Below, in pieces: positions 26,913 through 35,056 of a DNA stretch of 60,389 nucleotides. The DNA lies in NCBI GenBank assembly GCA_038534195.1, contig JBCAXE010000020.1, forward strand, positions 1 to 60,389. Reading direction: 5' to 3'. The DNA comes from JAJFFW01 sp038534195. GTDB lineage: Bacteria > Pseudomonadota > Alphaproteobacteria > Caulobacterales > Parvularculaceae. Made by a program: the position numbers and the translations under genes. The notes under the pieces are model-generated. The model was given only the letters and a program-made list of their open reading frames with translations. It was not told where the DNA came from and did no database searches. The stretch's first letter is position 1. The number at the start of each line of letters is the position of its first letter.

Positions 26913-27746
26913 ATGAGCGCTCAGGAAAAAACCGCTGAAGCTGTCGGCGTCACGCCCGGATTTTCGTTGCCTGACCCCGCGGACTTGCCGACGCTCAAAG
27001 GAACCGTCTCCGACGAGGAGTGGCGCTTGCGGTGCGATCTTGCGGCGACCTATCGTCTTGCGTCCCTTTATGGCTGGGACGACATGATTTTCACGCATAT
27101 CTCGGTGCGCTTGCCGGACGAGGGCGGTAAAGAACGGTTTCTCTTAAACCCCTATGGTGTGTTCTTCGACGAGATGACGGCGACGGCGCTCCTGAAAGTC
27201 GATATTCACGGGCAAGTGGTGGGTGAGACTCCCTATTTTTCAAATCCTGCGGGCTTCACTATCCACAGCGCGCTGCACATGGCCCGCGAGGACGCCCATT
27301 GCGTATTGCACCTTCACTCGCCCTATGGCGTCGCCGTCTCCGCGCAGGAAGGCGGGCTCAAGCGGTATACGCAATTCGCCATGATCGTGCATGACGATAT
27401 TGCGTACCATGATTATGAAGGGATCGCGACGGACCTCGATGAGCGCGAGCGGCTCGTGAAGGATATCGGCTCGCACGGCTTCATGATTCTGAAAAACCAT
27501 GGAACGCTCACCGTCGGCGCTAATTGCGCCACGGCGTTCTTGCGGATGTATTTCCTTGAGCAGGCGTGCAAGACGCAGATCCTCGCCCAGTCGGACACCA
27601 AGCCGCCGATGGAAGAGCCGCCGGCGATGGGTGCGAAGGTGTTGCAGCAGGGCGCCCCCGCTTTTGTTGCGGGGATCGGAGACAATCTCGCCTGGCCGGG
27701 TCTGATGCGAAAGCTCAATCGCGAAAACCCGGGATACGATCAGTAA
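26913..27746 (+). CDS. Class II aldolase/adducin family protein
   Basis: A 277-residue class II aldolase-fold protein. The zinc-site histidines are seen in HLHSPYG (about residues 131-133) and later in KNHGTLTVG; GVFFDEMTA and NPAGFTIHSALHMAR are family motifs. The conserved extra N-terminal segment and the MGAKVLQQGAPA tail are typical of the adducin-like subgroup whose substrate is unknown, distinct from fuculose-phosphate aldolase. AGGGAGG precedes the ATG. It converges on the cytochrome gene. Substrate unknown. Confidence 0.82.
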   Translation: MSAQEKTAEAVGVTPGFSLPDPADLPTLKGTVSDEEWRLRCDLAATYRLASLYGWDDMIFTHISVRLPDEGGKERFLLNPYGVFFDEMTATALLKVDIHGQVVGETPYFSNPAGFTIHSALHMAREDAHCVLHLHSPYGVAVSAQEGGLKRYTQFAMIVHDDIAYHDYEGIATDLDERERLVKDIGSHGFMILKNHGTLTVGANCATAFLRMYFLEQACKTQILAQSDTKPPMEEPPAMGAKVLQQGAPAFVAGIGDNLAWPGLMRKLNRENPGYDQ

Positions 27747-27749
27747 ACG

Positions 27750-28145
27750 TCACTTTTTCCGTTTCAGATAGTCGATGATCAGCGCTCGCTGATCCGGATC
27801 GCTCTCGCCCGCAAACGCCATCCGATTGCCGCGCACGAACGCCTTCGGGTTTTCGATATAGGCGTCGAGGCTCGCGGCGTCCCATGTAACACCTGAAGCG
27901 CGCATGGCGCTTGAATAAGCGAAATCATCGCGCCGGGCGGCGGGCGCATCGACCACGCCATGAAGATTGGGGCCCGCGAGACGAATTTGACCCGCCGGCG
28001 TTGCAGGGTCCGCCACTGAGTGGCAGACCGCACACGGACGAAACGCCGCGCGTGCAGGATCGCTCGCCTTGGGCGGCTCCCCGTCCGAAGATCCGCACGC
28101 CGTCGCCGTAATGATAATCGCGCCGAGCGCCAAGAAATTTCGCAT
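27750..28145 (-). CDS. Class I c-type cytochrome, lipoprotein-anchored
   Basis: A 131-residue monohaem cytochrome c. The N-terminus MRNFLALGAIIITATAC looks like a lipoprotein signal with a Cys at residue 17, so the protein is probably tethered in the periplasm. The haem site is CAVCH, and a distal Met ligand is likely in NRMAFAG. The segment AGPNLHGVVDAPAARRDDFAYS resembles mitochondrial-type cytochrome c. The start is the internal ATG at 28145; an extension to 28220 would put an Arg-rich leader ahead of the signal peptide. It lies 11 bases downstream of the cphZ-like gene on the same strand, so the two may be cotranscribed. Confidence 0.85.
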   Translation of the reverse strand: MRNFLALGAIIITATACGSSDGEPPKASDPARAAFRPCAVCHSVADPATPAGQIRLAGPNLHGVVDAPAARRDDFAYSSAMRASGVTWDAASLDAYIENPKAFVRGNRMAFAGESDPDQRALIIDYLKRKK

Positions 28146-28156
28146 GCCAATTGCTC

Positions 28157-29317
28157 CTAATCGTCGTCCGCATCCGCTGGCGGGGCGCCGGCGATCTTGC
28201 CGATGGTTTTGCCTGGCCACGCCCAGGTCTGATCATGGCGCGCAAAGAGCAGGCCTGAGATTGGGGCGGTGACGCGTTCCGCTTCGCCCTGTGCGGGGAG
28301 AATTTCCGCGATGAGATCGCCTTTGCGCACGCGGTCGCCGAGCCGCAGCTTGTAGTCGATGACCCCTTCGGTCGAGGCTTTCAAACGCCGCATTGTCTCA
28401 ACGGGGATCGCATCGGCGTCAAGCCGCGGCAAGGCGCCGGCGTCGCCGCGCAGGCATCCGCGCCGCGTCAAAAACCGCAGGATCGCGTTCGCATCCCGGC
28501 GCGCATAGTCGCCTGAGACGTCATTGTTCGACCGCAATTCCACTGTCGCGGAAAGGCAGGCCGGCGGAATGGGCGCGGACGGGAACGCGTCAGCGAGGGT
28601 CCACCACGGACCGCCGCACGCCTCGTCAAAGGGCGCATCGCCTGAATAGTCGCACAGCAACACGGCGCGCGCGTCAATTTCCGCGGCGAGATCGGCGGCC
28701 TCAGGCCAGAGTCTCTTGCCTGTGTAAAGATGCACAAGCGCCTGATTGTCCGCGTGTAGATCAAGCATGATGTCGGCGTCGCAGGCGTTGGCGATGAGCG
28801 CGTGTTGAAGCCGCCCGAATGCGTCTTCCGGCTCGATCTTGCTGAGCGCTTTCACCATCGCCTTGCGGATAATGGCGACGTTTTCGGCGGGATCGTCGGT
28901 GAGCTTTGGTTCGATTTTCTTGCGCATCAGCCCGGCGAGATCAGGAAAGTCTCTGTTGAAATTCCGATCGGTCCCGCGCTCCACGCGGCCTTGCATATAG
29001 TCACCCTCAAGTTGGGCGAGGCCGATCGGGTTGGCGACCGGCACGAGAACGATCTCTCCGATGATCTCATCGCGCGCGGCGTGCGCCGAGAGCGCTTCGA
29101 TCAGGCGCCGCATAACAAGCATGCCGGGCAATTCGTCCGCGTGCAGCGCCGTCTGCAGATAGGCTTTGGGCCGCGCGCCCGCGGCGCCGAAAGACAAGAC
29201 GTTTATCTCGCGCGGCGTTCCCGTTCGGTCAGCGCCAAGGGCGATGGTTTCCCGGCGATACGCCTTGCCGGCCGATGCGGCGATGTCGTCAGTGCTGTTC
29301 ACTCTCAGTAACCCCAT
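28157..29317 (-). CDS. cphZ: Succinylglutamate desuccinylase/aspartoacylase-family peptidase, probable cyanophycin dipeptide hydrolase (CphZ)
   Basis: A 386-residue M14-type zinc hydrolase of the AstE/AspA family. The metal ligands are His59 and Glu62 in ALHADELPG and His188 in MLDLHADN. RGTDRNFNRDFP is the substrate-carboxylate motif, and the general-base Glu is in ATVELRSN. The last 90 residues form a lipoyl-like domain (LKASTEGVIDYKLRLGDRVRKGDLIAEIL). Family members called CphZ (including AotO of Pseudomonas) split beta-Asp-Arg dipeptides released from cyanophycin. Being divergent from cphA and a cyanophycinase gene, this one most likely does that too. Assignment to CphZ over AstE is by context, and no ast pathway genes are present. 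Confidence 0.72.
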   Translation of the reverse strand: MGLLRVNSTDDIAASAGKAYRRETIALGADRTGTPREINVLSFGAAGARPKAYLQTALHADELPGMLVMRRLIEALSAHAARDEIIGEIVLVPVANPIGLAQLEGDYMQGRVERGTDRNFNRDFPDLAGLMRKKIEPKLTDDPAENVAIIRKAMVKALSKIEPEDAFGRLQHALIANACDADIMLDLHADNQALVHLYTGKRLWPEAADLAAEIDARAVLLCDYSGDAPFDEACGGPWWTLADAFPSAPIPPACLSATVELRSNNDVSGDYARRDANAILRFLTRRGCLRGDAGALPRLDADAIPVETMRRLKASTEGVIDYKLRLGDRVRKGDLIAEILPAQGEAERVTAPISGLLFARHDQTWAWPGKTIGKIAGAPPADADDD

Positions 29318-29523
29318 GCTCTTGGCGGCCGCACGACCTGTTTAGGCTCACGCGGCTAATTTATTCCCGATTACAGCCTTCTAAACAGTATTTTTTGCGC
29401 CGCAGCAATTGACTGCCTATCCTATTTATTGAAACATTCTCGCAAGGGAAACGGGCAATATAATCAGATATCGCTGGCCCTCGCGAGCGAGAAGGTTGCG
29501 AACCCGTCCTTCAGGAGTTCGCC

Positions 29524-32262
29524 ATGAAACTGATTTCCACGTCGGTCTACGTCGGGCCGAATATTTTCTCAAAAAAGCCGCTCATTCGCTTCACCATTGA
29601 TTTCGGCGCCTTCGCCGACAAGTGCGCTGCGGACTTCGGCGACCGGCTGACGGAACCGTTGATCGAAGCCTTGCCCGGCCTCGCGCAGGAAATGACCGAC
29701 GATGGCGCGTCATTCGTCGAACGCATGCGCCGTGACCGTGACTGTGATCTCGGCGAGGTCGTCGCGCGCGTTGCGTTGACACTTCAAAAGCTTGCGGCCG
29801 CGCCCACCAATATCGCCCGTACGGAGCCCACCGACGAAGAGGGCGTGCGCGAGGTTTTATTCGGCTACGCCTCGCGCCGGATCGGGCTGGAGGCGGGGGA
29901 TCTGGCGCGGCTGATCGTTCTGGAACTGGTCGATCCGCGTGGGAACAGCTCCTTTAAACTTCATGATGAGATTGACGACTTTTTCGACTTCGCCTCGCGG
30001 CGCAGCCTCGGACCGTCCGCGATGGCGCTGGTCAAAGCGGCCGAGGCCCGCGATATCCCGTGGATCCGCCTTAATCAGGATAGCCTGATCCAGCTCGGGC
30101 AGGGCAAATATCAAAAACGGATCGAAGCGGCGCTCACGAGCCAGACGCCCTGCATCGCCGTCGATATCGCCAAAGACAAAGAGTTCTGCACCCAGCTCCT
30201 TTACGATCTCGGCTTGCCGGTTCCGGAGCAACGCTATGTGCGAAACGCTAAGGAGGCGGTCTCCGCCGCTGAGCGCATCGGCTATCCGGTTGTCGTCAAG
30301 CCCGTGGACGGCAATCATGGTCGCGGCGTTTCAGTTAATCTTGGTACGGATCGCGACATAGAAGACGCTTTCGACAAAGCCGCCGATCAGGGCTCAGGCG
30401 TCATTGTGGAACAAATGATCCCGGGCGCGGATCACCGTCTGCTCGTGGTTGACGGCAAGCTCGTGGCGGCGGCCAAGCGGGTGCCGGCGCGCGTTGTCGG
30501 CGACGGCCGGTTGACGATTGAAGAACTGGTGGAGAAAGAAAACCAGGACCCGCGCCGCGGCGTCGGTCACGAGAATATGTTGACGCGGCTGGAGCTCGAC
30601 AAGGCGGCGCTGCGCATGCTCGACGAACAACGCGTCAAACCGGGCACCATCCTCGACGATGGGCAGGAAGCGTTTCTACGGCGTACGGCCAATCTTTCAA
30701 CCGGCGGCACGGCGGTGGACGTCACCGAGACAATTCACCCCGACAACAAGCTGATGGCTGAGCGGGCGATCAAGGCGGTTGGCCTTGATGTTGGCGGGGT
30801 TGATTTTCTGACCACGGATATTACCCAGAGCTATCGCGACACTGGCGGCGCCATTTGTGAAATCAACGCCGGCCCCGGCATGCGCATGCATATCTCGCCG
30901 TCGGAAGGCGAGGCGCGCGATGTGGGCGGCGCGGTCATGGATATGCTATTCCCGGCGGGCGAGCCGAGTTGCATCCCGATCGCCGCGCTCACCGGCACCA
31001 ACGGTAAGACAACGACGTCGCGCATGCTTGGCCATATTCTGAAGATGTCCGGGCATGTGGTCGGCCAGACCAGCACGGACGCGGTCTCTATCGACGGCAA
31101 TGTCACGGTCAAAGGCGACATGACAGGGCCTACCGCCGCCAGCATGGTGTTGCGCGATCCGGACGTGGATGTGGCGGTCATGGAAACCGCGCGCGGCGGC
31201 ATTGTCCGCGCCGGTCTTGGTTACCCCTATTGTGACGTGGGCGCAGTTTTGAATGTAAGCTCCGACCATCTTGGCATGGGCGGCGTTGAAACGCTCGATG
31301 ATCTGGCGCGCGTCAAACGTCTCGTCGTGGAGGTCGCGCGCGACACGGCTGTTCTGAATGCGGATAATATCCATACGCTGAAAATGGCCGAGCACACCGA
31401 GGCGGAACATATTTGTTACGTCTCGCGCAATCCGAACAATGCGCTTGTCCGCGAGCATATCAAGCTCGGCCAACGCGCGGTTGTCCTGGAACGCGGCGCC
31501 AATGGCGAACAGATTGTTCTTTATGACCGCGAAAACCAGATACCCCTGATCTGGACCCATCTCATTCCGGCGACCATTGAGGGCAAAGCGATCCACAATG
31601 TGGAGAACGCCATGTTCGCGGCGGCGATGGCGTATGCGCTCGGGCTGACGCTTGATCAAATTCGCGCTGGATTGCGCACCTTCAACAGCTCATTTTATCA
31701 ATCGCCGGGCCGGATGAACGTCTTTGACGAACATGGCTTCCGGGTCATTCTCGATTACGGGCACAATGAAGCCGCCATCGCGTCGATGGCGGAGCTCGTG
31801 CAGCGGCTGGAGCCGCGCGGTAAACGCATTGTCTGCGTCACCTGTCCGGGCGACCGGCGGGATGAGGATGTATCGGCGAACGCGCAAGCGGTGGCTGGTA
31901 AGTTCGACAAATATATCTGCCACACGGACGACGATCTGCGGGGCCGGGCCCCGCGTGAAATTCCGGAGATGATGCGCGATGCGTTGATCGCGGCGGGCGT
32001 TGACGCGGACGCTATTGAAATCATTCCGAGCGAGGTGGACGCCATTGACCGCGCGCTTGAACTGGCGCGCCGCAACGATCTCCTGCTCTTATTTTGCGCC
32101 GGCATCGCCCGGGCTTGGAAAAAGATCATCTATTTTTCCCCGGCGGATAAATCCGAGGAGCGAATCGAGGAAACTGCCGCTCCGATCTCTGACATCGACG
32201 TGCCGGAAGGCTATCGCATTATCAGGGACGACCGCGGCGTACGGTTGGCGCGTCAGGATTAG
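29524..32262 (+). CDS. cphA: Cyanophycin synthetase
   Basis: A 912-residue enzyme that elongates the multi-L-arginyl-poly-L-aspartate polymer with ATP. Order: N-terminal domain (1 to about 160); ATP-grasp domain (about 190-470) with YPVVVKPVDGNHGRGVSVNLG and ICEINAGPGMRMHISPSEG, which ligates Asp to the backbone; then a Mur-ligase-like domain from about 485 with the P-loop LTGTNGKTTTSRMLG, which adds Arg. HNVENAMFAAAMAYALG and DYGHNEAAIASM are Mur-like C-terminal features. The length matches CphA1. A good TATAAT lies at 29459-29464 without a convincing -35. It is followed after 11 bases by the tandem cyanophycinase gene. Confidence 0.95.
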   Translation: MKLISTSVYVGPNIFSKKPLIRFTIDFGAFADKCAADFGDRLTEPLIEALPGLAQEMTDDGASFVERMRRDRDCDLGEVVARVALTLQKLAAAPTNIARTEPTDEEGVREVLFGYASRRIGLEAGDLARLIVLELVDPRGNSSFKLHDEIDDFFDFASRRSLGPSAMALVKAAEARDIPWIRLNQDSLIQLGQGKYQKRIEAALTSQTPCIAVDIAKDKEFCTQLLYDLGLPVPEQRYVRNAKEAVSAAERIGYPVVVKPVDGNHGRGVSVNLGTDRDIEDAFDKAADQGSGVIVEQMIPGADHRLLVVDGKLVAAAKRVPARVVGDGRLTIEELVEKENQDPRRGVGHENMLTRLELDKAALRMLDEQRVKPGTILDDGQEAFLRRTANLSTGGTAVDVTETIHPDNKLMAERAIKAVGLDVGGVDFLTTDITQSYRDTGGAICEINAGPGMRMHISPSEGEARDVGGAVMDMLFPAGEPSCIPIAALTGTNGKTTTSRMLGHILKMSGHVVGQTSTDAVSIDGNVTVKGDMTGPTAASMVLRDPDVDVAVMETARGGIVRAGLGYPYCDVGAVLNVSSDHLGMGGVETLDDLARVKRLVVEVARDTAVLNADNIHTLKMAEHTEAEHICYVSRNPNNALVREHIKLGQRAVVLERGANGEQIVLYDRENQIPLIWTHLIPATIEGKAIHNVENAMFAAAMAYALGLTLDQIRAGLRTFNSSFYQSPGRMNVFDEHGFRVILDYGHNEAAIASMAELVQRLEPRGKRIVCVTCPGDRRDEDVSANAQAVAGKFDKYICHTDDDLRGRAPREIPEMMRDALIAAGVDADAIEIIPSEVDAIDRALELARRNDLLLLFCAGIARAWKKIIYFSPADKSEERIEETAAPISDIDVPEGYRIIRDDRGVRLARQD

Positions 32263-32273
32263 TAGGGGTTTCA

Positions 32274-34484
32274 ATGTCGATCACGATGAGCGCAGCGCTA
32301 ACCGGCCCGGCGCGGCAATCGCCCGTGCGGCGGATGGCGATCATCGGCGGCCGCCTGGAAGACAATAACCGCGCCGTCTATCGCGAAATGCGCCGCCTCG
32401 CCGGCGGTAAAATCCTGATCTTTCCGACCGCTTCGTCCGAACCGGTCGAGGTGGGCGAAGAGACCAAAGCGGTCTTCGCCGCGCACGGATTTTCCGCGGA
32501 AGTGGCGCCCGTCTATTCAGACAACGCCGCGCAGTCGGCGTTCGATCCCGCGATCATCGAGCGCGTTCAGTCCGTCGGCAGCGTCTTTTTCACCGGCGGC
32601 GACCAATCCAACATTTATCGTGCGCTCCGGCAAAACGGCGCCGAAACGCCGTTGCTGACTGCGATCAGGCGCGCCTTCAAAGCGGGTGGGCTGCTCGCCG
32701 GTTCCAGCGCCGGCGCGGCGATCATGTCGAAAGCGATGATCCTCGGCGGCACGTCGTTCGAGGCGGTGGCCCATGGCGTCAGCGACGATCCAGACAAGCC
32801 GGGCCTGCTCGTGGGCGAGGGGCTGGGCTTCTTTCCCCATGGCGTCGTCGACCAGCATTTCATCAAGCGCGGCCGCCTCGCGCGGCTCATCGTTGCGATG
32901 GCCCACGCCGGTCAAAAGCGCGGCTTCGGGATTGATGAAAACACCGCGCTTTTAGTGGACGGTAATGAAGCGCGTGTGTGCGGCGAGTATGGCGTCTTCT
33001 TTGTGGATACGCGCCGCGCTGATATCGACGTTTGCGAGAGCCGGTTTGACCAGGTGCGCGTTAGCTATCTCGATGACGGCGACAGCATCAATCTAAGCTC
33101 CTTCACGATGGCCGCTTCGGAAAGCAAGCGGCGCGTGCGTAAGAGCGAGATCGCATACCGCGCGCCGGTGCGCTCCCAGCGCAACGCTTTCGGCGCTTAC
33201 GCGATCTATGATCTGATCGCCCGCCTCGTCCTCGGCGACCAGGCGAGTTACGCCGCTGACCGCCTGCACGCGATTGATCCGAAAACAGGCGTCGGCGCGC
33301 GGGTTGACTTCGAGCGTGTTAAACGCAGCACACGATGCCTCATCGCAACGCCTACGGACGGGTTGCGCATGACGGCGATCAATTTGCGCGCATCGATCAA
33401 GCGCCAGCGGCTCGATACTGACACGCGCGCCAAATGGGAAACCCGCAGCGCACGCAGTTTCGGCATGGACTTAAACGAGCGCTCGCGCCTTATCATGCTT
33501 GGCTCTTCGCCAATCTACTTCGAGGACGCTCAACAACGCGACATCGTCGACCTGATCGGAGAGGGGCCGGTCGGCATATTCGCCGCCGCCTCGGCGGAAG
33601 CCCGCCGCACCGCCGCCGAGCATGTGGATTTCTTTGCAAAACATGGGGTGGAAGCGATCGATCTCGGCGTCACCATCGACAATGTGGAGTATGCGGCGCG
33701 CAATCCGGAGATGCTCGACAAGATCGCCTCCATGCGCAGTATTTTCATGTGCGGCGGCAACCAGATCCGGCTAGTGGAGACGCTGCTCCATCGCGGCGAA
33801 GAGAGCGCCGTGCTCCAGGCGATCGCCAGCGCCTACGCCCACGGTGCAGCGTTAATTGCGTCGAGCGGCGCGGTGTCGGCGCTGTCTGGCGTGATGATTG
33901 CGGGCGGCTCGACTTATGAGGCGCTGCGTTACGGCGTCGCTTCCGATCTCGGCCACCAGGGACTTGTTATCCAGGAAGGGGTCGGCCTTCTTGATTCCGG
34001 CATCTGCGATCAAAACATTATGACCGCGCGCCGCCTTGGGCGTCTCGTTGTGGCGTGTGCGGAGGAAAATGAGCGCTTCGGCATCGGCGTATGCGAAGAA
34101 AGCGCGGTCGTGGCGGCGAAGTCAGGTCAGGAGCTAACGGCAGTCGGCCGTTACGGGTTCATCACCGTGGAGACCGATCCCACGGGGCAGGACACCGCCA
34201 CCAGCCGGTTCATGGCGCGCAATGTCAAAATTAATATGTATGGCCCCGGTGATTGCGTGAACCTACATTCCGGTCACGTGGCGCGTCAGGCTGATCCGGT
34301 GGCGGTGAAGCCGATATTCGATCAGCTTATTGACGATCTTGTGCGCGAAGGCGTTGATCTGGAAAGGCTTGAGCGAACGGCGCGCGATCCGGCTGCGCGC
34401 CACGCGGTGAAAATCCGCCTGAAGCGCGACAGCGATCTTTCAGCGACAATCGATCTGGAATGCGCGCGCGAAGAAAAGGACTGA
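32274..34484 (+). CDS. cphB: Tandem two-domain cyanophycinase, second domain predicted inactive
   Basis: A 736-residue protein made of two cyanophycinase (S51) units, each followed by a shared alpha/beta extension (about 285-400 and 665-736). Unit 1 is complete: Gln111 in FTGGDQ, nucleophile Ser145 in AGSSAGA, Glu222 in GIDEN, and DQHFIKRGRLAR with His195 and the pocket arginines 199, 201 and 204. Unit 2 keeps Ser531 and Gln497 but has DQN where the catalytic His should be (Asn581), SGAV instead of SAGA at the elbow, and Ala585 in place of the first pocket Arg. Cyanophycinases normally have one unit of about 270-400 residues. It is 11 bases downstream of cphA and surely cotranscribed. Confidence 0.9.
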   Translation: MSITMSAALTGPARQSPVRRMAIIGGRLEDNNRAVYREMRRLAGGKILIFPTASSEPVEVGEETKAVFAAHGFSAEVAPVYSDNAAQSAFDPAIIERVQSVGSVFFTGGDQSNIYRALRQNGAETPLLTAIRRAFKAGGLLAGSSAGAAIMSKAMILGGTSFEAVAHGVSDDPDKPGLLVGEGLGFFPHGVVDQHFIKRGRLARLIVAMAHAGQKRGFGIDENTALLVDGNEARVCGEYGVFFVDTRRADIDVCESRFDQVRVSYLDDGDSINLSSFTMAASESKRRVRKSEIAYRAPVRSQRNAFGAYAIYDLIARLVLGDQASYAADRLHAIDPKTGVGARVDFERVKRSTRCLIATPTDGLRMTAINLRASIKRQRLDTDTRAKWETRSARSFGMDLNERSRLIMLGSSPIYFEDAQQRDIVDLIGEGPVGIFAAASAEARRTAAEHVDFFAKHGVEAIDLGVTIDNVEYAARNPEMLDKIASMRSIFMCGGNQIRLVETLLHRGEESAVLQAIASAYAHGAALIASSGAVSALSGVMIAGGSTYEALRYGVASDLGHQGLVIQEGVGLLDSGICDQNIMTARRLGRLVVACAEENERFGIGVCEESAVVAAKSGQELTAVGRYGFITVETDPTGQDTATSRFMARNVKINMYGPGDCVNLHSGHVARQADPVAVKPIFDQLIDDLVREGVDLERLERTARDPAARHAVKIRLKRDSDLSATIDLECAREEKD

Positions 34485-34500
34485 CGCTCGATTTTTGCGC

Positions 34501-34953
34501 TCACCAAAGGCTGCGATCGGGCGACGCCTGCCGCGCAAGCTTTGACAAGAGCCCATTGAGCACCGTCAATTCGTCCTCGGACAATGTTTTTGTCACTTCC
34601 GCCTCGATGCTTTGCGCCATCGGGACAATCCGGGCGTAAAGGTCGTTGCCCTCGCGCGTCATTTTGAGAATGGAACAGCGCCCGTCGCTTTGCGCGGCGG
34701 TGCGCACAATAAGGTTTTTGTCGATCAGACCGGAAACCGCGCGGCTGACCGCGACTTTGTCCATGGCCGTGCGTTGCGTGATCTCGGTCGCCGTGAGGCC
34801 CGGCGTCTCGCCGATCACGGCGAGGACGCGCCACTGACCCACATTGATGTCGAATTCAGCGGCGTAGCGCTCTGCGATGCGGCGCGAGACGGTGTTGGAC
34901 AGAACGGACAGCCGATAGGGCAAAAACTCAGACAGCTTCAAATCATTGGTCAT
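34501..34953 (-). CDS. MarR family transcriptional regulator (HpdR-like)
   Basis: A 150-residue winged-helix repressor. LSNTVSRRIAERYAAEFDINVGQWRVLAVIGETPG and the recognition region TATEITQRTAMDKVAVSRAVSGLIDKNLIVR are typical MarR features. It is divergent from hppD, and a 14-base perfect palindrome lies at the predicted hppD start site. It therefore most likely represses hppD and itself, with an aromatic intermediate (4-hydroxyphenylpyruvate or homogentisate) as inducer. Ligand not predictable. Confidence 0.9.
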   Translation of the reverse strand: MTNDLKLSEFLPYRLSVLSNTVSRRIAERYAAEFDINVGQWRVLAVIGETPGLTATEITQRTAMDKVAVSRAVSGLIDKNLIVRTAAQSDGRCSILKMTREGNDLYARIVPMAQSIEAEVTKTLSEDELTVLNGLLSKLARQASPDRSLW

Positions 34954-34986
34954 TCAGGCGCGGCTCCCGGACGGCGATAATCGCTC

Positions 34987-35016
34987 TTGCGTCGGCTTCC
35001 CCGATATGGTTATAAA
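34987..35016 (+). promoter_or_regulatory. Putative hppD promoter
   Basis: TTGCGT at 34987-34992 and TATAAA at 35011-35016 with an 18-base spacer. Transcription would start near 35023, immediately before the MarR palindrome, so bound repressor would cover the start site. Confidence 0.5.
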
Positions 35017-35024
35017 GAAAAGTA

Positions 35025-35038
35025 GTTTCATATGAAAC
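35025..35038. promoter_or_regulatory. MarR-type operator controlling hppD
   Basis: GTTTCATATGAAAC is a perfect 14-base palindrome in the divergent region between the MarR regulator and hppD. The symmetric A/T-rich centre fits a MarR dimer site. It sits at the expected hppD transcription start. Confidence 0.7.
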
Positions 35039-35056
35039 AAAAAAGTGGAGAGCGTG

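Noticed and set aside
29459..29464. Perfect TATAAT upstream of cphA
   Set aside because: No acceptable -35 element at 16-18 bases upstream, so I did not call a promoter; noted in the cphA entry.
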